A DNA stretch of 64,000 nt from Dryomyza anilis (taxonomy: Eukaryota > Arthropoda > Insecta > Diptera > Dryomyzidae), in the NCBI GenBank assembly GCA_951804985.1, contig OX638135.1, positions 13,419,735-13,483,734 of the forward strand, given 5' to 3'. The notes under the pieces are model-generated. The model ran no database searches and was not told where the DNA came from. It saw nothing but the letters and a program-made list of their open reading frames with translations. Made by a program: the position numbers and the translations under genes. Positions 22,826-35,502 of the stretch are shown here, one piece after another. The first letter of the stretch is position 1, and each line of letters opens with the position of its first letter.

Positions 22826-23547
22826 TTTGGTGGGGATATTAATGTGGGATATTTAATTGCATACCTTAATTTTAAAGTTTTTAATTATGCTGAACCTCCC
22901 CACCCTCAGAATATTATTCATATATCAGAAATTTACGTCTTATATCCCCATAAATTGTATATAAAAGTATAAAAAAAACTAAAAAACTTAAAATTTTGAA
23001 AGGCTAATATTTCATAGATTTGATTTTAATAATTTACAGATCAAATTTCCACTATGAAAACCTGGGAAATAATGAAAAAAAAAGTGGAATTATCACGCCC
23101 ATTTTTGGACCACATATTCTTAGGTGAATTCTCATAATACGTTTTAAATTTTATACTTATATCTTGAATACTTTTCGAGTTATTAGTTCCGAAATAGTTA
23201 TATAAAAGTGACTTGTATGGGAGGAGGGCGTGTCCGTTAACCGATTTGGCTCATTTTCAAACTCAGTTCCTACTTTTGGATAAAATATATTGAGACGAAA
23301 TTTCATCACATTCTGATCAGAATTTCTCAAGTTATTCTGTATTCGGACAGCAAGACAGCAAGACGGCAAGACAGCAAGACAGCAAGACGGACAGACAGAC
23401 AGACAGACGGACATGGCTAAACGGGTTCGGGTAGTGATGCTGATCAAGAATATATATACTTTTCCATACCGGACACGCCTCCTAAGGGGCGTTACAATAT
23501 ATGCACAAAGTTAATATACCCTGTACCTCATAGGTGTAGGGTATAAA
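22826..23547 (-). mobile_element. DINE family B copy 2
   Basis: Duplicate of 18003-18724 with the same truncated end. Confidence 0.8.
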
Positions 23548-24236
23548 TATGGAAATAAAGAAAATTTATACATAAACCGAAATCAAAACCGAAACCGTAA
23601 CATGGAACCGATATACCGAAACCGTTTCGTTATAAAAACTTAAAACCGAGACCGTAACCGAAACGCGGAAAAAACCGAAATCGTTATTCGTTTAGGTTTC
23701 AATCCTTGGTTAAAAGATATAATAATGATCACGACAATTCAAATCAAAACTATAACAACCAGAGAAGATATAATAATGACCAAAATAATTCAAATAAAAA
23801 TGTCACAAATAATAATAATCCGAGCAATAGGCCAACATCAATAGAAATCGGAAATTTTCGGTTAGCTCCCGAAAGGAATTGTGCTACATAGTAATTAATA
23901 ATTGTAAATTTTGAATAGATACAGGGGCAACAAATTCCGTTTTTAATGAAAATCTTGTACACGCTTTAAGCAAACCTAAAGCAATAAATAATATAACTTT
24001 AGTTAACAAAAAAAGTAACATTGAAGAGTTTCATTTAAAGAATGAATACTTTGATATTTTCATAATAAATTGTAATAATGAGTATGAGGGACTATAGGTA
24101 ATGATATATTAAAAAAATATAAATCGATTATAAATTACGAAACAAATACACTTCATATAAATAAACTGTTTTAAACTGTATTCATGCAGTCCAGAAGAAA
24201 ATAAAACAATTGAAATAAAAACAGGAGAACATTTAT
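23544..24236 (+). repeat. Nested direct repeat in unit 2 (E end, gag, protease copy 4)
   Basis: Equivalent of 18721-19413, with DTGA at 23918-23929. The gag frame is open here, unlike its unit-1 counterpart. Confidence 0.85.
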
Positions 24237-24579
24237 ATAATATTCCTGTAGATAAAGACAACGGAAATGTCTTAATAAAAAATATTTATTTAAATGATGC
24301 CAAAGATTTTAAAGCTATGATCAAAATAAATAATTCAGATTCAATAAAATATATATGCGATATTTACAAACCATTTAAAACAGTTGAAATTTTGGAAATT
24401 CATAATTTGGATGATTATAATTGTATGGAGGATGAATGTATTAATAACGAATATATTTATGCAGAAAATGTGAATAATTGCACTGACGATCAAAGTATTA
24501 ATAACGAATATATTATTATAACAGAAAGAAATACTTACAATAAAGATGGAAATGTAAATAACGAATATACCTTAAAATG
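24237..24579 (+). pseudogene. pol: Errantivirus pol linker (copy 2)
   Basis: Duplicate of 19414-19756, with the 87-residue frame at 24317-24580. This copy lies next to the LINE that continues to 27046, so it marks the original insertion junction. Confidence 0.6.
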
Positions 24580-24583
24580 AAAT

Positions 24584-27046
24584 GTTGAAGCCTTTGAGAC
24601 TTTATCGAAGTCAGTTGATTTTGTACTAGATTTACTTAATAGTTCTGACGATATTTAAATGATGGGAGATTTTAATCTACCTGATTTAAAATGGCATAGA
24701 TCTGACGATGATACATATTACTGTGCATCTAACTCTAAAACCCGACAAGAACAAATTTTTGTTGTCACTATCTCATCTGACTTACAACAAGTTGCTCTAT
24801 TCATGCTCTAACAGGCATTGATAATTATCATCCACCTTTAACAATTTATTACCAATCTGATAGAGATAATATAATTAATTCTCGCTTTTCAGATATAGTA
24901 TATTTATTTTTGCGAAATCAGATTATGCTAAAATGAATGAATTGTTATTTGCAAAACATGATTTTTTATCAAACTATATTGACAATAATCAACTCGATTG
25001 TTCCATAAATTTCTTTTACTTTAAACAGTTTTTTTGTATTGCATTATCGGTACCTTACAGTCTGAAATTTTCTAAGCAATCATCATATCCATGGTACACC
25101 AAAGAATTAAAGATTTTACGTAATTCTATGAATAGAGCATGGAATAGATATGTCAATAGTCAAAATTCTAACGAGTAAATAAGCATCACTTTATTCTGAT
25201 TATGTTGAAAAAATGAAGCTTAAAATATTACCAGACCCTAAGAAGTTTTGGGGTTTTATTAATACTAAAGAGAAAAGTGAAGGTTTTCCATTATCATTTA
25301 AAAATAACGAGGAGTTCACAAGTGACCCTGATATTATATGTGGCTCATTTGCTAGCCTTTTTAAACAATCGTTTAGTAGTGATCCGTTCATTATTGATAA
25401 TAACTATTTTCAATACATGCACTCAGCACCCAAAACTTCACTAGATTCTATGTCCTTTACACCGGATCTAATCTTGCAATACATTTCGTCAATTGATGAT
25501 GATTATAGCTCTGGGCCAGACGGTATTCCTGCTACAGTTTTAATGAACTGCGTCGTTATGTATGCCCCTTAGTATCATATTTAATAAATCAATTAATGAA
25601 GGTAATTTTACAAAATGTTGGAAAAACTCATTTAAAAGTCCAATTTTTAAAAAAATGTGCAAAAACGATGTAACCAATTATAGACCAATTGCTAAACTCT
25701 CATCTATCCCGAAATTGTTTGAACGCATTGTGTATGATCATGTAAAAATTCATTGTAAACATGTAATTACAACACAGCATGGATTTGTTACCGGTAGATC
25801 CACGGTATCAAACCTACTGGACTTCATCTCATTCACAACTGGCGAAATTGAGTAAGGAAAACAAGTTGATTGCATATATACTGACTTCAGTAAAGCTTCC
25901 TCACAATTTATTTTTTTTCAAATTAAAGATACTTGGTTTTCCAGAATTCTTTGTGTAATGGCTATAATCTTATTTTTCAAATACGTTTCAGAAAAGTTTC
26001 ATCTTCACCTTTTATTGCAACATCCGGGGTACCTCAGAGTAGCCATCTTGGACCTCTTTTATTTATTTTGGCGATTAATGATGTCATATACAATATAAAG
26101 TACTCCAATCTATAAATTTATGCCGCTGACATGAAAATTTATAAGGCTATCAAGGATGAGAACGAAACTAAATTACTGCAGACAGATTTAAATTTTTTTG
26201 AGATTTGGTGTTTTAAGAACATTTGGTACCTAATAAAGATAAGTGTCAGTCTATGGTATTTTCTCGAAAGAGAAACAATATAGAGTATAACTATATGCTA
26301 AAAGAGGAAAATGTTAGTCGAGTACATATAGTAAAGAATCTACGTATGTTTGTTGATCCCACTTTATCGTTCAAACTTCATATTGAACATATATGTAAAA
26401 AAGTCTCTTCATTGCTTGGTTTTATCAAGCGCTGGGCTAAAGAATTTAATAGTCCTTTGACTACATTAACTCTATATAATACTCTAGTACGTTGTCATCT
26501 AGAATATGCAAGTCAAGTATGGTCTCCTTTTTATAAAGTGCACACTGATCGTATCGAACGTATACAAAAAAACTTTGTACGATTTCATAATTACAATCTT
26601 CCACCATACGAGGATCGGCTGAAGCAATTAAACTTGAAATCACTTGAAGATAGCAGAAAATGCCGATATAATCAATATACATCAACTCATTACTCGTAAA
26701 TTGGATTCACCAGAGCTTCTACGATATATTACTTTTATTCAAAATCGTAGAAGTCGTGGTGATACATTATCCTATCTTACATATAGTATAACAAATTATG
26801 TTGTATCATCACCTTTTAATCGTATGTGTAATATAGTTAATAATTGCACACATTTTAATGTTAATCTGTAAAAAAGTCAACTCAAATGTAGATTGAAGCT
26901 TTAATAACAAAAATAATATTGTAGATATTTTAAAAACCGCATGCGTTTGTTACGAGGCCAACTACTATTAGTGGGTACATTTTTTCAAGCATTTATGCTT
27001 TGAAAGTACAAGCTGGCTGTATTAGCTAAAACTCGATAATAATATT
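24584..27046 (+). pseudogene. LINE (CR1/Jockey-group), 5'-truncated copy with RT
   Basis: Order: endonuclease end (GDFNLPDLKW near 24671-24700), linker frame 24933-25178, RT start with GPDGIPATVLMN near 25515-25550, fingers NDVTNYRPIAKLSSIPKLFE near 25665-25725, HGFVTGRSTVSN near 25780-25810, GVPQSSHLGPLLFILAIND near 26023-26090, an altered catalytic motif (Ala in place of the first Asp) near 26118-26130, and C-terminal blocks to 26700. At least four frame breaks. The 3' end is AAAACTCGATAATAATATTTA. Errantivirus pol sequence resumes at 27047, so this LINE inserted into the provirus. Confidence 0.88.
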
Positions 27047-27170
27047 TATAGATCAGAGGAAAAGGTAGATTTGAGGATAGATCATTTGAATTCAGAAGAA
27101 ACTCAGAAATTAATGAATATCGAGGGCTTATATTCAATACTATAAATAAGAGTTCCAAGTATGGAGTAGT
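27047..27170 (+). pseudogene. pol: Errantivirus pol segment before RT
   Basis: The frame reads RSEEKVDLRIDHLNSEETQK, resembling the conserved RIDHLN-type segment that precedes RT in insect gypsy-like pol. It follows the LINE 3' end directly and is then broken. A short inverted match to 27118-27140 appears near 28583-28605. Confidence 0.6.
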
Positions 27171-27640
27171 ATATATATTCTTCTTAAGCGTAATATGAGT
27201 AAATTTCGTCCTGTCCATCCGAGGGTGTAGTCCATCCTAACTCACAAAGAATCGACTCAATTTGTATGAAAAAGGATATAAAATCTATGTAAAAACTATG
27301 AAATCGGTAAACGAAGGATGACGTCACATTTTCTCAATGGATATTCATTATCATAGAAGCTATAGGAGCTATTAAAAGAATTTGTCGTATACCGAAAACT
27401 AACTTTTATATGCACAAAGTTAATATACCCTGTACCTCATAGGTGTAGGGTATAAAAATGGTCTTAATTGATACAATTAAAAAAATTCAGCAATTTCGCG
27501 CTATTCGTCGTGCCATGGTAGATAGAGATTATTGCTATTCAAATGTGGTCAATGTCTATGAAAAACGAGCAGATAGAGCATATTGCACAATATTGCAGTG
27601 GAGATAGATCAGAAAATATTATTGGAATCAGCGAATTGTT
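27171..27640. other. Mixed repeat debris with a DINE-B end
   Basis: A reverse-strand fragment of the DINE-B 5' end lies at 27413-27456 (TATACCCTGTACCTCATAGG in complement style). The stretch 27457-27640 has a short open frame on + without a recognised family. Confidence 0.45.
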
Positions 27641-27643
27641 AAT

Positions 27644-27780
27644 TATACCCTACACCTATGAGGTACAGGGTATATTAACTTTGTGCATATATTGTAACGC
27701 CCCTTAGGAGGCGTGTCCGGTATGGAAAAGTATATATATTCTTGATCAGCATCACTACCCGAGTCCGTTTAGCCATGTCC

Positions 27781-27816
<36 letters not shown>

Positions 27817-28474
27817 TGCTGTCTTGCTGTCTTGCGAATACAGAATAACTTGAGAAATACTGATCAGAATGCGATGAAATTTCGTCTCAATATATTTTAG
27901 CCAAAAGTAGGAACTGAGTTTGAAAATGAGCAAAATCGGTCAACGGACACGCCTCCCATACAAGTCACTTTTATATAACTCTTTCGAAACTAATATTTCG
28001 AAAAGTATTCAAGGTATAGTTATAAAATTTAAAACGTATTGTTAGAATTTACCTAAAAATATGTGGTCCAAAAATGGGCGTGATCCGCCCACTTTTTTTT
28101 TCATTATTTCCCGGGTTTTCATAGTGGAAATTTGATCCGTAAATTATTAAAATCAAATCTATGAAATATTAGCCTTTCAAAATTTTAAATATAGGCGTGG
28201 TCCGCCCAATTATATTTTTCAATTTTTTATTAGTTGTTTATACTTTTATATAAATTTTTTAATTTATGGGGATATAAGACGTAAATTTCTGATATATGAA
28301 TAATATTCTGAGGTTCAGCATAATTAAAAATTTAAAATTAAGGTATACAATTAAATATTCCTCATTAATATCTCCACCAAAGGTGTAGGGTATTCCATAG
28401 TCGGGCCCGACCGACTATAAAAATCCGCCCCATGTGACCGAACTTACCCATGTGACCTAACTTTCCCAACTCGT
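27644..28474 (+). mobile_element. DINE family B copy 4 (full length)
   Basis: Starts TATACCCTACACCTATGAGG, CTGT/CTTGCTGT array about 27778-27836, subterminal GGTGTAGGGTATT, an imperfect hairpin TAGTCGG-GCCCGA-CCGACTA at 28398-28417, and an end CTTTCCCAACTCGTTA near 28474. Same architecture as family A but a different body. It interrupts errantivirus pol. Confidence 0.8.
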
Positions 28475-28599
28475 TATTAATTATCGTAGAAGAAAAACTG
28501 ATCGCCACTTTCATGGTTTGCGATTTAATGAGTTTTTTCGCTCTCCTGAAAAACTGTGTTTTTGTAGATAGACTGTATTTAATATAAGCCCTCGATATA

Positions 28600-28946
28600 A
28601 TTAAAGAGTTTAAAGGAACTTTTATTGAAAATAAAATTCTATGTTTTACCAACGCTATAAAACACAAAATCATATTAAAAGAATATATTTCTATTAAGAG
28701 CAAAATATACAGATACTTTTATATACATAAATTAGAGATTCAAAAACAAATTCAAAAAATGTTAGAATCAGAAGGTATTAAACCAAGTGCGAGTCCATAT
28801 AATAGCCCAGTTTGGGTAGTATCAAAAAAAGATGCTTCCGGCAAAACTAAATGGCGATTAGTGATTGATTATCGGAAATTAAATGAAAAGACAGTAGATA
28901 ATTCTTATCCATTACCCAAAATACTACAGAAATTAAGAGATTATTA
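28600..28946 (+). pseudogene. pol: Errantivirus reverse transcriptase, N-terminal part
   Basis: Contains EIQKQIQKMLESEGIKPSAS and PYNSPVWVVSKK followed by KWRLVIDYRKLNEKTVDNSY, canonical Ty3/gypsy RT start motifs. A deletion then removes the palm with the catalytic YXDD box: the frame stops at 28945 and the next recognisable block is the thumb/RNase H. Confidence 0.9.
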
Positions 28947-29640
28947 GGCATGACAGGATATTACAGGATATTTATAAGAGGCTATGCGGATATAGCAAAA
29001 CCAATGAAAATATATTTAAAGAAGAATGCTATTATAAATCAAAATAACGAAAAATATATGGAAAGTTTTAATTGTTTAAAAGAAAAATTAATAAATGCAC
29101 CTATTCTAATATATCCAGATTATAACAAAGAATTTGAAATAACTACAGATGCAAGCAATTATGCGATAGGCGGAGTTTTATCACAAGACAATAATCCGCT
29201 ATCATTCATATCAAGAACACTAATCGAGTCTTAATTAACTTAATTATAGTGTCATTGAAACAAAACAATTTAGACCTTATGTTTATGATCGAAAAGTTAA
29301 ACTATTTACGGACCACATACCTTTAATGTGGCTCAATAATTTAAAAGAACTAAATAGTAAATTAATAAGATGGAAATTTCAATTAAAAGATTTCGACTAC
29401 GAAATCTATTTTAAAAAGGGTAATGAAAATAAAGTTACAGATTGTTTAGGTAGAATAGAAATACATATGAATGAAGATATAGATGAAAACCTAAATGCAG
29501 TTGAAACCATAAATCATGAAAACAATATAATTAAAAATATAGAAACATTCGAAGAATCTCAAATTGTAACAGTAATACAAACAAAAACACCGATCAATTT
29601 ATATAAAAACAAATCAAATTAGAAATTATACAATCAGGAT
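28947..29640 (+). pseudogene. pol: Errantivirus RT thumb and RNase H
   Basis: The frame starts with LGMTGYYRIFIRGYADIAKP (the RT thumb block), then FEITTDASNYAIGGVLSQ (RNase H start with the Asp of TDAS), FTDHIPLMWL near 29309-29338, and KGNENKVTDCLGRI near 29418-29457. A stop at 29232-29234 breaks the frame between the halves of RNase H. Typical errantivirus order is kept. Confidence 0.9.
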
Positions 29641-30340
29641 CAATGAATATAAGAAATATTTACGTTTTTGATAAAAATAGGATAGTAATAAAAGCGAAAG
29701 TATTTGATGAAATCACTATTAAATTATTAATTAAAAATCATTTTAATCCAAAATATATGAACGCAATATTTACAGATGACAATAAATTTCTCAAAATTAA
29801 TGCAATTTACTTCGAGCATTTTAGGAATTATAAAGTTATTCGTTGTAATCGACTATTGATCGATATCACTAACTGAGAAGAATTACAGAAATAATTGAAC
29901 AAAAACACTTAACAATATACTTGTGAATTGTGTATTTTAGAACAATATGACAGAAATCCTATTAAAATAACTGAAACTCCAAAGAAACCAAATCAGATTA
30001 TACATTTAGATATATTTTTATTCAAGTACGAAATCAATGTTTGTAACTATGATAGATAAATTTAGTAAAGTCGCTCTTTTGGTAAAAATACATAATCGCA
30101 CAGAAAAAGAGTTTAGAAAAGCGTTAAAAGATTTATTAGTACTTATGGAAATATCGAGAAAATAGTAACAGATACCGAATTAGGAATGAAATCTAATTTA
30201 ATGAAAGAATTTTAAAGAGAGAAAAACATAACAATACATTTTACATCAAGTTCTAATCATAATGGGAATTCTGATATTGAACGACTTCATACCCAATATG
30301 CCATTGCACTTAATATTCATTTGCGAATGATTTGAAATCT
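29641..30340 (+). pseudogene. pol: Errantivirus integrase, partial
   Basis: Fragments in several frames: a 77-residue start at 29643, a core start near 29960-30010 (PKKPNQIIHLDIF), VTDTELGMKS near 30168-30196, then NITIHFTSSSNHNGNSDIER (30228-30287), matching the D...D...E catalytic core of gypsy-type integrases. Frameshifts and stops are frequent. It is cut by the BEL insertion at 30386; a probable continuation is at 47870. Confidence 0.8.
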
Positions 30341-30380
30341 ATCATTACTTTCAAATCATAGAGTTGAGGTTAAGGTTTGA

Positions 30381-30385
30381 AACAC
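30381..30385 (+). other. Target-site duplication AACAC (left)
   Basis: Immediately before the LTR start TGTCTACG; repeated at 47118-47122 after the second LTR. Confidence 0.8.
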
Positions 30386-30764
30386 TGTCTACGCCAATAC
30401 TAAATTGTCTACGCTTAAGTTTTGGTTCGCAACTTATAATACAGGCGGCGCTTAAAGCTGTTAGAATTCGCCGTATTATATCTATTTTATATTTTCTTTT
30501 AAACTTTAGTTTTAATGTTAAGTTACAAGAAATATTCTCGTTCACTTGATTTCTGACCGTATCATTGGTAAGAATTAAGAATAAATTTTATAACGAACAA
30601 GAAACTGCTGCGTCTTTCTTTCCTTGTCCAAATCAGTTTGACTTCGTTCCAACATTTCTGCCAGCGAATTCACTGAAGAATTCACCAATTCCTTTGACGT
30701 TTTTGTCTGCTACATACAACAAATTCATCATTTCAACTCATCATTTTCGATTCCCATTGCTACA
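30386..30764 (+). repeat. 5' LTR of the BEL/Pao insertion
   Basis: Begins TGTCTACGCCAATACTAAAT and ends CCCATTGCTACA (TG...CA). It matches 46735-47117 over its length with roughly 20 substitutions in the first 330 bases, so the insertion is not recent. Frames across it are accidental. Confidence 0.8.
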
Positions 30765-30782
30765 TGGTCCTGTCCGAACCAG
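30765..30782 (+). other. Primer binding site candidate
   Basis: TGGTCCTGTCCGAACCAG follows the LTR directly and starts with TGG, as expected for pairing to a tRNA 3' CCA end. The tRNA is not identified. Confidence 0.55.
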
Positions 30783-31944
30783 ATTCTTAGAGGAGCATAC
30801 AAAGAGTCCAAATTGAAAATTCCAAAAGTCTCATAGTTCCAAAAGACGCATAGAAGCTGAAGTATTGTTCCAATTCATCTAATTCATATCTACTTGCTGC
30901 AACTCATCTTTACTCAACATATTCAGCAAAAGTTAATTGCATTATTTCATTTTATTCGTATATTAGTACAAAGTGCAAAGCGTATTGGGAAACACGACGC
31001 AAAGTGCGCGTAGTTTCATAATTTCGGTCAAAAACTCATCCTAAATAGTTTTATTTAAATAAAAAACATATGCCAAGTTCGAGTAATTTTGGAAAATTCA
31101 AAAAAAAATTACATCTCAGTGAGTGTTTTTTGTATTATACATAATTTTAAAATAAAAAATATAAAAAAATGCGATAGCGTAATATCGCAATATAATAAAA
31201 ACGTTCCTAAATATAAAAAGACCACATATTCCATAATGCCATATTAAAAAATTATTAAAGTGTTCGTAAAATAAAAAATGATATAATTCTTTAATAAATA
31301 TACCCGAAATCATTCCTACTAAATATAAAAAAGTCACCAAATTCCTTAAGAAAAACAAAAATAAAAATTGTAATATTAGCGAAAGTTTCCAACAGTGTTA
31401 ATTTCAAACTAATTTTAAATTAAAATTTTGTTCTTGTTAATATTTTGTGTGAAATTTTAAGTTCAATTTTATATGTGTTAAAATTGTGCACAAAAAATAA
31501 TACAAATACAATATTTCTAACGTTCACCAATTTTGACATATAAATTTGTCGACCGCTGTAACAGAGCACGCTACGACAGTGATCAGTCTCCGTTAATTCG
31601 AAAAAAAAACAATTTCGTTGTCACGATCGCTGTTAAATAACTCAGCTTAATGTAAGTGATCGCTACCTGCTAACTATTTGAGAGAGATTCCAGTACTTCT
31701 GAAACGTTGTATTCTGTTAATGGGTAATGGGTGAGTGAACGCTCTCACTGTTAAGAAAGTAAACATTGTCATTTCACATAATTGCAAATACACTCTCTCC
31801 ATGTGTCTTTACAAAAATATGTTTAATTGAACAACGCAGCAACGTTACGTCCATAATTTATTATCTAATACATTTCAGCACAAAATTACAATATTTCTAA
31901 AAAATAAAGTCCAAATTAAAAAAAAAATATATACATATATATAT
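30783..31944 (+). other. Leader between 5' LTR and the inverted duplication
   Basis: About 1.2 kb, AT-rich, with no recognised domain. The only short frames are low-complexity. It ends in ATATATACATATATATAT just before the left arm. Confidence 0.5.
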
Positions 31945-33280
31945 TGAAGTGAGATCTGGTGCGTAAAGCGAACTAAAAGACGGGAGAACTGGCAGTTGTA
32001 TGGAAGAATTATTCGGTGGCGCTCGTCATAGGTCATCATAGGAGATGCAACTAATCGGTCACACACTCGGAGAAGTCATTTATCATCAATAAATAGATTT
32101 AAATTCAAAATGCTACTAGATGATGAAATGGATTGTTTTTCAGAGAGATTTTTATATTCAAATGGATATCCTATCATTTGTCTCAAAATCATTAAATGAA
32201 TTTTTACAGTATTTATCTCTGAACTTGTAATCAGCGTTGATGGATGACAATAAGTGAAAAGATGTTCTATAAAAGAACCGAAATACATAGGCTATAACCC
32301 GAATAGCTTTTGGAAATTCTGAAAAACGATCTGAAATATCTTCGTAATTTTGCAACAACGCGCAATGGGATCTAATGGTTGCGTGGATGGTATGTAGATT
32401 AGATCTAGGCCAATTCGATGGAGATAATTTAAGCCACTGAGGCCATGCCACCATAAATCATTATGGATAAGTTCTTGTGGTGACAACCCACGACTTGCTA
32501 AATCTGCAGGATTAGTAGGGGAATCCACATGAAACCGGTTACAATGTCAAGTAGTTTCAACAATTTTCGACACACGTTTAGCGACGAATGTTGTCCACTG
32601 ACATGGTGGCTTTCGCAACCATGCTAGAACTATTGTAGAGTCTGTCCATTTAAAAAGTTCGTAATTTTGTATATCGAGTTGTGGTAGCAGCGCGTCAACC
32701 ATTTCAGCTAACAAAACTGCTCAACATAACTCAAGCCGAGGAAAATATAAATATAAATAAATAGTTTGGCGCTACAGTCCTGTACAGAACTTCGGCCGAG
32801 CTCTCTCACCATTTTGAGCTGTGCGTGTTATATTTGTACTCAAAGTGGTGGGACCTACAGTTTATTGCCGAATCCGAACGGCGGGTGAGAGCTTTTCATA
32901 GGCAATGGTTTTACTCTCGTAGGTTTGCCATTTACTGACGAGAGGTAGCGCGGTATAGAAAAATGTTTCTATGAAAAGATGTTGTTAGCCCCAGTCCAGG
33001 CTTGAACCGGGGACCTTTCGACTCGCAGTCCAACGCACTAACCACTGAGCTACCGCGGCTATAGGAATAGAAATTGTTTTAACTGGTGCGACCTTTGTCG
33101 TGGCAGTTAATAGATGCGTTGAAATGGAATTTGGATGAATTATACGAACATAAATGGATGCAGCATAGGCTTTCTCCGATGCATATCTAATCCAACGTAT
33201 AGCTAATCCAACGTGGAATTTTTATTTGATTAAGGTAGCGATAGTTGGATAAAAAAGTGTTCCATTTTTGAAGGCAATTA
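31945..33280 (-). pseudogene. BEL/Pao integrase start and RNase H (left arm, with SINE)
   Basis: On the - strand: RNase H C-terminal part with DSPTNPADLASRGLSPQEL (about 32470-32530), then the integrase start region with YDERHRIILPYNCQFSRLLV (about 31965-32025). The reading continues past the arm only in the right copy. The SINE at 32763-33061 splits the RNase H. Confidence 0.85.
32763..33061 (-). mobile_element. tRNA-derived SINE, copy 2
   Basis: Head on the - strand GCCGCGGTAGCTCAGTGGTT, B-box-like GGTTCAAGCC, body as in copy 1, AT-rich tail. Mirror of copy 3 in the other arm, so one insertion preceded the inverted duplication. Confidence 0.9.
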
Positions 33281-33488
33281 ATGGGCAAGTTGTCATCCCA
33301 ATCTATTCGCTCTAGCCATATTTCTTGCATAAGAATTTTTGCTACTACTATACACGGAGCTAGCCAGCCAGCTGGATCAAATAGCTTTGAAATATGCGAA
33401 AGAACATCGCGTTTCGTATATGATGTTTATTGTGGAATTAAAGTGGTTGAAAAGAAAAATGAATCTGAACTAGCATTCCATCTAATGC

Positions 33489-34860
33489 CTAAAGTTTTAG
33501 CTGTACTGGAATCTTCAAAAAGGAGAAAATCTTCATTAAGTAAATGATCACGCGGAATTTCCGATAGAAGTTTGAGTTGGATGTCCATTTTGGTAGTGAA
33601 AATCCAGCTGAAGCCAGTGCTGCAATGAGTTCATCACAAGCTCTCAATGCAATGGAAATGTCATGGAAACCAGCTATAACATCGTCAACATACATGGAAT
33701 TACGAAGGATATTGGTTGCAAGAGGGTGTGATTTTTCAACATCCTGTGTTAACTGAAGTATAGTGCGGATTGCCAAATACGGCGCACAATTTACACCGAA
33801 AGCTACGGTTTTAAGTTCGAAATCGCAAATTTCGTTACTAATTGAGTCACGGAAAAGAATTCGTTGCAATGGATTTTGATCTGAATCAATCAATATTTGC
33901 CTATACATTTTTTGTAAGTCGCTGTTGAAAACAAAGCGATAGAAACGCCATTTTAGAATCAACAACGTTAAATCGGATTGGAGTACGAGGCCTGTATAAA
34001 GCACGTCATTGAGACTAGTCCCATTGGATGATGGACTAGACGCATTGAATACAACACGTATCTGTGTAGTGGTGCTCTCAGGTTTGATCACAGCATGGTG
34101 TGGTAAATAGTAATGAGACGGAATATATTCGAATTTTGGAGCAGGAACCACACGCTTGTGATCCAACTCAAGATATTCACGCAGAACTTGATCATATTTA
34201 TTTTTGAAACTTAGATTTTTGCACAAACGTGCTTCATTTCTTAGAAACTGTGCTAGTGCAATCGATCGCGAATGGGTTTCTGGATACCCTTCTTTGAATG
34301 GTAATTTGACTACGTACCGACCTTCACAATTTCGTTTAGTGGTTTGAACATATTTCTTTTCACAAAAGTGATCGGATTGGGTCATGAAATGCTTTTGTGG
34401 AAGATCTTCCACCTCCCAAAATCGAGAAAGTTCTAAAGAAATCTCATTAAAATAAGATACGCGAGTAGAAAATGACTGAATGGAGCTTCCTGAAATTGGC
34501 CCAGTCAGAATCCAACCAAATATTGTCTCCTGACCTAGTAATGAGCCACAAATATTGCGTTGAATTCCTTCCAAAAAGATAGAAGGAAGAAGATCGCCAC
34601 CAATTAAAATATATACACGTGAACTTTTAAAGAAATTGGAATCTGCAAGCGGTAGATTTGGTAGATTATTTAAAATGGCTGGATCAATATGTGAAGCAGG
34701 CAAATTTCCTGTAAGATGTGGTAATACTAAAGCGTTTGCTTCAATACGAATTTCGGAATTAATCGGAGAACTTAGAATGAAAGAGCAAATCTTATGAGCT
34801 TGCGCAGAAATAGCATTATTAAGACCTGAAATTTGTGTTCTTGTTGAATGAAATGGTAAT
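33489..34860 (-). pseudogene. BEL/Pao protease and reverse transcriptase (left arm)
   Basis: A 404-residue frame (33489-34703) has VYILIGGDLLPS and GQETIFGWILTGP (protease end, DUF1758 type), then YYLPHHAVIKPES, IRVVFNASSPSSNGTSLND, FNSDLQKMYRQI and the catalytic SMYVDD near 33685, all BEL/Pao RT signatures. It ends at a frameshift after the palm. The catalytic start of the protease is missing. Nearly identical to 38314-39528. Confidence 0.92.
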
Positions 34861-35502
34861 TTAAGTAACTTGAATAATCGTTCGGGCCTCCCCCCGAGTT
34901 TTTTGGTTTAGATGAAACAACTTTTCAACTGGACTTAGGCGTGAATTATTAACGTAAATTGTAAAAAGATCGCGAAAGGATGGCCACATGAGATAGTCTC
35001 CAGTGAATACCTCAGTATCACATGGAGGTAAGCGGAAATTTAGACTGGAATTCGGAATTTCGTGAACTAAAGAAACGGAAGAATCTACGGGACCTAGTGA
35101 CAACTTCTGAATACATTCACCTAACCGAGCGACACACCGAACGTAAGCCTGATAATTGCTGTGATAGCGACCCTTTATGGTTTCCAAATCGTAAGCTGCA
35201 TCAGATCCTGAAGCATCATCCTTCTGCGTTGAAATTTCCACAATGCAGCATTCGTAAGCTGTCTTCACATTTATCCAAATCGACTTGATCTCATCTCGAT
35301 GTACTTCTAATGTGTGCGTCGAGTATCCTGCAAGTGTTGTATCTGAAAGCTCCACCTCAAATTCCACCAAGCTGTCGGTAAGACTTATAAACGAATCCAA
35401 AGCGGCCATGCTATTTAACAGGTAACGTCGGTGGTGAATGAAAAAAGTGCGAAGAAACTCGGAAATATCGAACGAAATTTTGTTTTTTGAAAATATAAAC
35501 AA
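34861..35502 (-). pseudogene. gag: BEL/Pao gag N-terminal region (left arm)
   Basis: The 213-residue frame includes FTGDYLMWPSFRDLF and RLSPVEKLFHLNQKTRGEAR, the DUF1759-type gag core of BEL/Pao elements. It lacks one codon present in the right arm (FTIYV versus FTAIYV). It ends in a stop just after the core; the zinc-knuckle part normally found next is absent. Confidence 0.9.

Larger units (their letters stand above)
20476..25298. repeat. Tandem duplication 2, unit 2 (4823 bp)
   Basis: Copy of 15653-20475. At 25298 the LINE continues into its RT, which shows that unit 2 carries the original right junction and unit 1 the original left junction. The join at 20475/20476 has essentially no homology. 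Confidence 0.95.

Noticed and set aside
33281..33547. 88-residue ORF on the + strand (and mirror at 39470-39736)
   Set aside because: Antisense shadow of BEL pol; duplicated only because of the inverted arms.
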